A stretch of 10,503 nt of DNA from Actinomycetes bacterium (lineage in GTDB: Bacteria > Actinomycetota > Actinomycetes > Actinomycetales > Cellulomonadaceae): assembly GCA_023388235.1 (NCBI GenBank), contig JAEWGQ010000045.1, forward strand, positions 1 through 10,503. Direction: 5' to 3'. The notes under the pieces were generated by a model, which made no database searches, was not told where the DNA came from, and worked only from the letters and a program-made list of their open reading frames with translations. The translations under genes were made by a program, and so were the position numbers. This document shows, piece after piece, positions 6,458 to 10,503 of this stretch (the stretch's first letter is position 1; the number at the start of each line of letters is the position of its first letter).

Positions 6458-7356
6458 CGTGCGGCCTCCGTCGTCGCCAGGGCGGCCGGGGCCGCGGGGG
6501 TGGTGTCCTCGTCGTCCGCGATGAGGCCGAGGTAGACGTCCTCGAGCGTCGGCCGGACGACCTGCAGCCCGAGGACCTCGCCGCCGAGCCGGGCGCCGAG
6601 CGCCGTGACCAGGGCGGTCGGGGCGTCGGTCTGCTCACGGCGCTGCGCGCCGCCCTCGGTCCACTGCACGACGGCGCGGCGGGCGGAGCGCCCGCCCAGG
6701 TCGGCGGGGGTGTCCACCGCGACCACGCGCCCTGCGCGCACCACGGCCACCCGGTCGGCCAGGTGCTCGGCCTCCTCCAGGTAGTGCGTCGTCAGCACGA
6801 TCGTCGTCCCGCCGTCGCGCAGCCCCGAGATCAGGTCCCAGAACGCGTGCCGCGCCTCGGGGTCGAAGCCCGTCGTCGGCTCGTCGAGGAACAGCAGCTC
6901 GGGGCGCCCGACGATGCCGAGGGCGACGTCGAGCCGCCGCCGCTGCCCGCCCGAGAGCTGCCGGGTCCGGGTGCGGGCCTTCTCGCGCAGCCCGACCGCG
7001 TCGATGACCTCGTCCGGGTCCCGCGGGTCCGGGTAGTAGCGGGCGAAGTGGTGCACGAGCTCCGTGACCGTGGCCTCGGCCAGGTCGTTGCTGCTCTGCA
7101 GCACGATGCCGATGCGGGCGCGCCACGCGCGGCCGGCGGTCTGCGGGTCCTCGCCCAGCACGCGCACGTCGCCGCCGTCCCGCCGCCGGTACCCCTCGAG
7201 GATCTCGACGGTCGTGGTCTTCCCGGCGCCGTTCGGGCCGAGGACCGCGACGATCTCCCCGCGGGCGACCGTGAGGTCCAGCCCGTCGACGGCGCGCTTG
7301 GCGCCGTACCGCTTCTGCAGCCCGGTGACCCGGACCGCGAGGTCGTTGTCGTCCAT
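6454..7356 (-). CDS. ABC-2 exporter ATP-binding protein, DrrA-like
   Basis: This 300-residue cytoplasmic nucleotide-binding subunit powers the permease encoded next to it. In order it shows Walker A GPNGAGKTT (40-48), Q-loop Gln87 in IGIVLQSSND, signature LSGGQRRRLD (134-143), Walker B LLFLDEP (154-160) and the switch His191 in VLTTHYLEEAEHLADR. The C-terminal extension ends in RPTLEDVYLGL (268-278), the motif typical of DrrA-type drug-export ATPases, followed by an Ala/Thr-rich tail. It is the first gene of the operon. No good Shine-Dalgarno precedes the ATG; GGGGG lies only 2 bases before it. CAGGCT at 7369-7364 (minus strand) ends 7 bases upstream, so a leaderless transcript is possible. 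Two perfect palindromes lie in the 84-base upstream gap. Confidence 0.95.
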   Translation of the reverse strand: MDDNDLAVRVTGLQKRYGAKRAVDGLDLTVARGEIVAVLGPNGAGKTTTVEILEGYRRRDGGDVRVLGEDPQTAGRAWRARIGIVLQSSNDLAEATVTELVHHFARYYPDPRDPDEVIDAVGLREKARTRTRQLSGGQRRRLDVALGIVGRPELLFLDEPTTGFDPEARHAFWDLISGLRDGGTTIVLTTHYLEEAEHLADRVAVVRAGRVVAVDTPADLGGRSARRAVVQWTEGGAQRREQTDAPTALVTALGARLGGEVLGLQVVRPTLEDVYLGLIADDEDTTPAAPAALATTEAAR

Positions 7357-7378
7357 GACCCCCAGCCTGGCGGGCGGG

Positions 7379-7394
7379 GTCGCGGCGCCGCGAC
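7379..7394. promoter_or_regulatory. 16-bp perfect palindrome upstream of the ABC operon
   Basis: GTCGCGGCGCCGCGAC is its own reverse complement and is centred about 30 bases before the ATPase start. If CAGGCT at 7369-7364 is the -10 box, the palindrome covers the -35 region, which is a repressor-type operator position. Short GC palindromes arise readily by chance in such DNA, so its function is unproven. Confidence 0.4.
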
Positions 7395-7413
7395 GACCGG
7401 GGGGCGGGACCGC

Positions 7414-7435
7414 GCGTCCACCGACCGGTGGACGC
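7414..7435. terminator. 22-bp inverted repeat: aminotransferase terminator or operator
   Basis: GCGTCCACCG (7414-7423) and CGGTGGACGC (7426-7435) are perfect reverse complements around a 2-base centre. The element starts 5 bases after the aminotransferase stop codon, which fits an intrinsic terminator for that gene, although no U-tract follows. It is also centred about 68 bases before the ATPase start, a usual position for an activator site, so it could be an operator for the ABC/two-component operon. Position does not separate the two roles. Confidence 0.55.
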
Positions 7436-7440
7436 CGGGG

Positions 7441-8679
7441 TCAGCCCTCGGCGAGCAGCGCCTGGATCCGGCCGACGCCCTCGGCGAGGTCCGCGTCGCC
7501 GAGCGCGTACGACAGGCGCAGGTAGCCCGACGGCCCGAAGGCCTCGCCCGGGACCACGGCGACCTCGGCCTGGTCCAGCAGCAGCGCCGCGAGCTCGGCC
7601 GACGTGGTCGGGGTGACGCCGCGGAACGTGCGCCCGAGCAGCCCGTGCACCGACGGGTACGCGTAGAACGCGCCCTGCGGGTCGGGCAGCACCACGCCGT
7701 CGATCTCGCGCAGCATCCGGACCATCGTGCGGCGCCGCCGGTCGAAGGCCTCGCGCATGTGCGCCACCGCCGACAGGTCGCCGGTGAGCGCCGCGACGGC
7801 CGCGCGCTGGGAGACGTTCGCGACGTTCGAGGTCAGGTGCGACTGGAGGTTGGTCGCGGCCTTGACGACGTCGGTCGGGCCGACCAGCCAGCCGACCCGC
7901 CAGCCGGTCATGGCGTACGTCTTGGCGACGCCGTTGAGCACGACGGTGGTGTCCGCGAGCTCCGGGACCGCGCGCAGCACGGGCGTCGCGACCGCGCCGT
8001 CGTAGGTCAGGTGCTCGTAGATCTCGTCGGTGACGACCCACACGCCGTGCTCGAGCGCCCAGCGGCCGATCTCGGCGGTCTGCTCCGGGCTGTACACGGC
8101 GCCGGTGGGGTTGGACGGGGAGCAGAACAGCAGCACCTTCGTGCGCGGGGTGCGCGCGGCCTCGAGCTGCTCGACGGTGACGGTGTAGCCCTGCTCCACG
8201 CCCGCGAGCACCTCGACCGGGACGCCGCCCGCCAGCCGGATCGCCTCCGGGTACGTGGTCCAGTACGGCGCCGGCAGCAGCACCTCGTCGCCCGGGTCGA
8301 GCAGCGTGGCGAACGCCTCGTACACCGCCTGCTTGCCGCCGTTGGTCACCAGGACGTCGCCCGGGGAGATCGCGTAGCCGGAGTCGCGCAGCGTCTTGGC
8401 GGCGATCGCCTCCTTGAGCACCGGCAGCCCGCCCGCGGGGGAGTAGCGGTGGTTCGCGGAGTCCCGGGCGGCGGCCACCGCGGCCTCGACGACGTAGTCG
8501 GGGGTCGGGAAGTCGGGCTCGCCCGCGCCGAAGCCGATCACCGGCCGGCCGGCCGCCTTCAGGGCCTTGGCCTTCGCGTCCACCGCGAGCGTCGCGGACT
8601 CGGCGATGCCGCCCACGCGCGCGGACACGCGGCGTCGGGCGGACGGGGCGGGCTGGTCGGCGGGGGCGGGCGCGCTCAC
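7441..8679 (-). CDS. aspC: PLP-dependent class I aminotransferase, aspartate aminotransferase-like
   Basis: This cytoplasmic fold-type I aminotransferase of the AspC group swaps the amino group between L-aspartate (or a related amino acid) and 2-oxoglutarate. In numbering from the upstream ATG at 8688 (415 residues), [11 protein letters not shown] (53-63) is the N-terminal substrate-binding segment, PSNPTG (191-196) carries Asn193, [13 protein letters not shown] (218-230) carries Asp221 and Tyr224, [16 protein letters not shown] (252-267) carries the Schiff-base Lys256, and YLRLSYA (389-395) carries Arg391, which binds the substrate carboxylate. I prefer the GTG at 8679 (412 residues) because GAGGA lies 8 bases before it, while the ATG at 8688 overlaps that Shine-Dalgarno. 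Gene position next to tRNA-Trp and secE matches, from memory, aspC of Streptomyces. Aspartate specificity is inferred from family and context; alanine- or tyrosine-preferring relatives exist. Confidence 0.93.
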   Translation of the reverse strand: MSAPAPADQPAPSARRRVSARVGGIAESATLAVDAKAKALKAAGRPVIGFGAGEPDFPTPDYVVEAAVAAARDSANHRYSPAGGLPVLKEAIAAKTLRDSGYAISPGDVLVTNGGKQAVYEAFATLLDPGDEVLLPAPYWTTYPEAIRLAGGVPVEVLAGVEQGYTVTVEQLEAARTPRTKVLLFCSPSNPTGAVYSPEQTAEIGRWALEHGVWVVTDEIYEHLTYDGAVATPVLRAVPELADTTVVLNGVAKTYAMTGWRVGWLVGPTDVVKAATNLQSHLTSNVANVSQRAAVAALTGDLSAVAHMREAFDRRRRTMVRMLREIDGVVLPDPQGAFYAYPSVHGLLGRTFRGVTPTTSAELAALLLDQAEVAVVPGEAFGPSGYLRLSYALGDADLAEGVGRIQALLAEG

Positions 8680-8687
8680 GGCGTCCA

Positions 8688-8692
8688 TCCTC
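8688..8692 (-). promoter_or_regulatory. Ribosome binding site deciding the aminotransferase start
   Basis: On the minus strand GAGGA (plus-strand TCCTC) lies 8 bases before the GTG at 8679-8677. The A of this GAGGA is also the first base of the alternative ATG at 8688, which has no other Shine-Dalgarno. This favours initiation at the GTG. Confidence 0.55.
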
Positions 8693-8694
8693 GC

Positions 8695-8725
8695 AGACGC
8701 CGCGCGCGCCGGCCCCGCGGCGTCT
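8695..8725 (-). promoter_or_regulatory. Inverted repeat in the aminotransferase 5' region
   Basis: AGACGCCGCG (8695-8704) and CGCGGCGTCT (8716-8725) are perfect 10-bp reverse complements separated by 11 bases. On the aminotransferase strand the hairpin would end 2 bases before the GAGGA ribosome binding site. It could be an mRNA structure that affects translation or a protein-binding site. I could not place a convincing -10 box for this gene. Confidence 0.45.
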
Positions 8726-8745
8726 CACGTCCCGGGCGGGCGCGG

Positions 8746-8775
8746 TTCGACCCCGGGCGCTGCGTCGCGTACAGT
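8746..8775 (+). promoter_or_regulatory. Sigma-70-type promoter for tRNA-Trp
   Basis: TTCGAC (8746-8751) and TACAGT (8770-8775) are separated by 18 bases and fit actinobacterial -35 and -10 boxes (TTGAC-like and TANNNT). Transcription would begin near 8782, inside the short palindrome CCACCGGTGG (8779-8788), leaving a leader of about 70 bases before the tRNA. The same promoter may also serve secE and nusG by read-through. Confidence 0.6.
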
Positions 8776-8853
8776 GATCCACCGGTGGTTGACGCCCGCC
8801 ATGATGAGCCGTGCCCGCGAGGGCGGGATCGTCCAGGCGGCGCCCGGCACCGA

Positions 8854-8926
8854 AGGGCAGTGGCGCAATTGGTAGCGCACCGGTCTCCAAAACCGGCGGT
8901 TGTGAGTTCGAGTCTCGCCTGCCCTG
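8854..8926 (+). tRNA. tRNA-Trp (anticodon CCA)
   Basis: The 73-base sequence folds into a full cloverleaf. The acceptor arms AGGGCAG (8854-8860) and CTGCCCT (8919-8925) pair, with discriminator G at 8926. The D stem is GCGC/GCGC, the anticodon stem CCGGT/ACCGG encloses the loop CTCCAAA with anticodon CCA at 8887-8889, and the T stem GTGAG/CTCGC (one G-U pair) closes the loop TTCGAGT. The CCA tail is not encoded. It reads UGG codons. Its place just before secE is, from memory, conserved in actinobacteria. Confidence 0.97.
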
Positions 8927-8942
8927 CGTTTGTGGTCACGGA

Positions 8943-8966
8943 CCGCCGACCCCAGCGGGCCGGCGG
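8943..8966 (+). terminator. Imperfect hairpin after tRNA-Trp
   Basis: CCGCCG (8943-8948) pairs with CGGCGG (8961-8966), and CCC (8951-8953) pairs with GGG (8957-8959) inside it, leaving a small internal bulge and a 3-base loop. It starts 16 bases after the tRNA. It could be a partial terminator or a 3' processing structure. The remaining sequence up to secE shows no gene and no clear second promoter. Confidence 0.35.
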
Positions 8967-9007
8967 ACGACATGAGGCGTCCGGCGACGGCCGGCGTCGC
9001 GAGACGT

Positions 9008-9013
9008 AGGGGA
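9008..9013 (+). promoter_or_regulatory. Ribosome binding site of secE
   Basis: AGGGGA lies 8 bases before the GTG at 9022. It supports that non-ATG start. Confidence 0.65.
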
Positions 9014-9021
9014 ACGAACAG

Positions 9022-9306
9022 GTGAGCGACTCGGCACCCGTGGCGGCGTCCGACGCGGGCGAGCCCGCCCAGCGGACCGGTGGTGGCAAGGCCACCCGCC
9101 CGGAGCAGCGCCGCGGCCTGTTCGCCCGGATCGCGCTGTTCGTCCGCCAGGTCGTCGCCGAGCTGAAGAAGGTCGTCCGCCCGACCCGGTCCGAGCTCGT
9201 CACCTACACCAGCGTCGTCCTGGTCTTCGTGGCCGTCGTGATGGCGTTCGTGACGCTCGTCGACCTCGGCATCGGGAAGCTCACCTTCTGGGTCTTCGGG
9301 GGCTGA
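9022..9306 (+). CDS. secE: Preprotein translocase subunit SecE
   Basis: SecE is the small essential clamp subunit of the SecYEG protein-conducting channel in the cytoplasmic membrane. The protein has 94 residues. After a polar N-terminus of about 30 residues comes the amphipathic helix with the family hallmark [20 protein letters not shown] (40-59), followed by one transmembrane helix at about 60-81 ([20 protein letters not shown]) and a short tail. This is the single-helix form usual outside enterobacteria. The GTG start is supported by AGGGGA 8 bases upstream. nusG begins 67 bases after the stop, and the secE-nusG pair is conserved across bacteria, so co-transcription is expected. Length and motifs are normal. 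Confidence 0.97.
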   Translation: MSDSAPVAASDAGEPAQRTGGGKATRPEQRRGLFARIALFVRQVVAELKKVVRPTRSELVTYTSVVLVFVAVVMAFVTLVDLGIGKLTFWVFGG

Positions 9307-9373
9307 GCCTCCGGCGCCCGGGGCAGGGCGCACGCCACCTCAGCACCACCCTCAGCAGAAAGCAGGTCAGCAC

Positions 9374-10186
9374 GTGTCGCAGGAATCGCAGGAGCCCGGT
9401 CTGGGTGCCGCCGAGACCGAGCTCGACGACGCCCTCGCGTCGGTCGAGGCGGTCGAGGCCCCCGCGGCGGGTTCCGACGAGCCCGCCGACGTGACGGACG
9501 AGGCGCCGGCCGAGGACGTGACCGACGCCGAGGACGGGACCGACGCCGAGGACGACGAGGCGGAGCCCGACGTCGAGGTCGACGTCGAGGAGGACCCGGT
9601 CGCGGCGTTCAAGGCGCAGCTCCGCTCGCAGCCCGGCGACTGGTACGTCATCCACTCGTACGCCGGCTACGAGAACCGGGTGAAGGCCAACCTCGAGAAC
9701 CGCACCCAGAGCCTCAACATGGAGGACTTCATCTTCCAGGTGGAGGTCCCCATGGAGGAGGTCGTCGAGATCAAGAACGCGCAGCGCAAGGTCGTGCGCC
9801 GCGTGCGGATCCCCGGCTACGTCCTCGTGCGCATGGACCTCACCGACGAGTCGTGGGGCGCCGTCCGGCACACCCCGGGCGTCACCGGCTTCGTGGGCCA
9901 CACCCACCAGCCCGTGCCGCTGACCTCCGACGAGGTGTTCTCCATGCTGGCCCCGACGATCGAGGCGAAGACCCCGGCCGCCGCCCCGGCGCAGAAGGCC
10001 GCCGCCGCGATCGAGGTCGACTTCACCGTCGGCGAGTCCGTGACCGTCACCGACGGCCCGTTCGACACGCTGCCGGCCACGATCTCCGAGATCAGCCCCG
10101 AGAACCAGAAGCTCAAGGTCCTCGTCTCCATCTTCGGCCGGGAGACCCCGGTCGAGCTGTCGTTCAGCCAGGTCGCCAAGATCTGA
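9374..10186 (+). CDS. nusG: Transcription termination/antitermination protein NusG
   Basis: NusG binds RNA polymerase through its NGN domain, affects pausing, and links the polymerase to Rho or the ribosome through its KOW domain. The protein has 270 residues. Residues 1-86 are a low-complexity acidic extension rich in Asp, Glu and Ala, common in actinobacterial NusG. The NGN domain runs from [20 protein letters not shown] (89-108) through [15 protein letters not shown] (142-156) and [10 protein letters not shown] (166-175). A linker rich in Ala and Pro (200-212) leads to the KOW domain, [20 protein letters not shown] (217-236) to [20 protein letters not shown] (251-270). The GTG start has AGCAGG 7 bases upstream. 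In the acidic region a 16-base DNA segment recurs at 9521-9536 and 9539-9554, giving TDAED twice, a sign of local duplication. Confidence 0.97.
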   Translation: MSQESQEPGLGAAETELDDALASVEAVEAPAAGSDEPADVTDEAPAEDVTDAEDGTDAEDDEAEPDVEVDVEEDPVAAFKAQLRSQPGDWYVIHSYAGYENRVKANLENRTQSLNMEDFIFQVEVPMEEVVEIKNAQRKVVRRVRIPGYVLVRMDLTDESWGAVRHTPGVTGFVGHTHQPVPLTSDEVFSMLAPTIEAKTPAAAPAQKAAAAIEVDFTVGESVTVTDGPFDTLPATISEISPENQKLKVLVSIFGRETPVELSFSQVAKI

Positions 10187-10191
10187 CCGCC

Positions 10192-10205
10192 GCGCCCGCG
10201 GGCGC
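10192..10205 (+). terminator. Short palindromic hairpin between nusG and rplK
   Basis: GCGCCCGCGGGCGC is a perfect palindrome starting 6 bases after the nusG stop. It can form a 5-bp stem with a CGCG loop. It may be a weak or partial terminator separating secE-nusG from the ribosomal protein operon. I see no clear promoter in the remaining 66 bases before rplK. Confidence 0.35.
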
Positions 10206-10271
10206 ACACGACGGCACTGCAACCGGGTCATCGCCCACGGCGTCGGCCCACGAGAGAAGAAAGGGTGGCTC

Positions 10272-10503
10272 ATGCCCCCGAAGAAGAAGGTCTCCGGCCT
10301 CATCAAGCTCCAGATCAACGCCGGTGCGGCCACGCCCGCCCCGCCGATCGGCCCCGCGCTCGGTCAGCACGGCGTGAACATCATGGAGTTCTGCAAGGCG
10401 TACAACGCGGCGACCGAGTCGCAGCGCGGCAACGTCATCCCCGTCGAGATCACGGTGTACGAGGACCGCTCGTTCACCTTCATCACGAAGACGCCGCCGG
10501 CCG
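10272..10503 (+). CDS. rplK: 50S ribosomal protein L11 (partial, 3' end beyond window)
   Basis: The first 77 residues of L11 are present, about half of the usual 140-145, and the gene runs off the window. L11 binds 23S rRNA in the GTPase-associated centre of the 50S subunit and is the binding platform for thiopeptide antibiotics and for the stringent factor. The N-terminal domain is easily recognised: [20 protein letters not shown] (5-24), [20 protein letters not shown] (24-43) with the proline-rich stretch bordering the thiopeptide site, and [20 protein letters not shown] (54-73). The ATG has AAGGG 6 bases upstream. It usually heads an rplK-rplA pair, which would lie beyond the window. No unusual residue is seen in the part present. 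Confidence 0.97.
   Translation, partial: MPPKKKVSGLIKLQINAGAATPAPPIGPALGQHGVNIMEFCKAYNAATESQRGNVIPVEITVYEDRSFTFITKTPPA

Noticed and set aside
8789..8794. TTGACG as a -35 box for tRNA-Trp or secE
   Set aside because: No TANNNT-like -10 box lies 16-19 bases downstream. The pair TTCGAC/TACAGT just upstream is far better.
8801..8875. A short open frame starting ATGATG in the tRNA-Trp leader, with two UGG codons before its stop, like a Trp attenuator peptide
   Set aside because: Both Trp codons and the TAG lie inside the tRNA itself (the region from base 8 to the D loop), where these bases are fixed by tRNA structure. There is no Shine-Dalgarno and no trp gene downstream.
8854..8926. tRNA-Trp 3' end as an integration (att) site
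   Set aside because: No duplicate of the tRNA 3' end and no integrase gene is present in the window; the flanking genes are the expected housekeeping neighbours.

Overview
The window is very G+C-rich. Third codon positions are almost all G or C, GTG starts are common, and intrinsic hairpins lack U-tracts. This is typical of a high-GC actinobacterium. The gene order and protein style fit the Micrococcales, and Cellulomonas and relatives are a reasonable guess, but the sequence alone does not fix the genus. The block murB, adenosine deaminase family gene, aminotransferase, tRNA-Trp, secE, nusG, rplK matches, from memory, the core chromosomal neighbourhood around the secE-nusG-rplK locus in Streptomyces and other actinobacteria. 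This is chromosomal housekeeping DNA with one accessory-looking insert. I see no insertion sequence, phage gene, plasmid gene or CRISPR array.

Layout from left to right. Positions 1-147 are non-coding as far as can be seen and hold three perfect copies of an 18-bp tandem repeat just before an MFS transporter of the YbjJ-like type (148-1398, +). The MFS stop overlaps the GTG start of murB (1395-2483, +), the UDP-N-acetylenolpyruvoylglucosamine reductase of peptidoglycan synthesis. murB converges on an adenosine deaminase family gene (2536-3624, -), with a dense cluster of hairpins at the junction.

A four-gene minus-strand operon follows, read from 7356 down to 3683: ABC-2 exporter ATPase, ABC-2 permease, NarL/DesK-type sensor kinase, LuxR-type response regulator. 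ATPase/permease and kinase/regulator overlap by 4 bases each, so the unit is almost certainly co-transcribed. It looks like a membrane-stress or drug-export module with its own sensor. Hairpins separate it from the deaminase gene downstream and from the aminotransferase gene upstream, and two perfect palindromes sit in its promoter region.

The minus-strand class I aminotransferase (7441-8679, or from 8688) is divergent from the tRNA-Trp gene (8854-8926, +), which has a good sigma-70-type promoter in front of it. The translocation and transcription/translation block then runs on the plus strand: secE (9022-9306), nusG (9374-10186) with a long acidic N-terminal extension, and rplK (from 10272), cut by the window edge.

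I did not find a convincing previously undescribed system. The points most worth a second look are the exporter/two-component insert in a conserved block, the paired palindromes at its promoter, the leaderless-type start of murB inside the MFS gene, and the altered active-site motifs of the deaminase.
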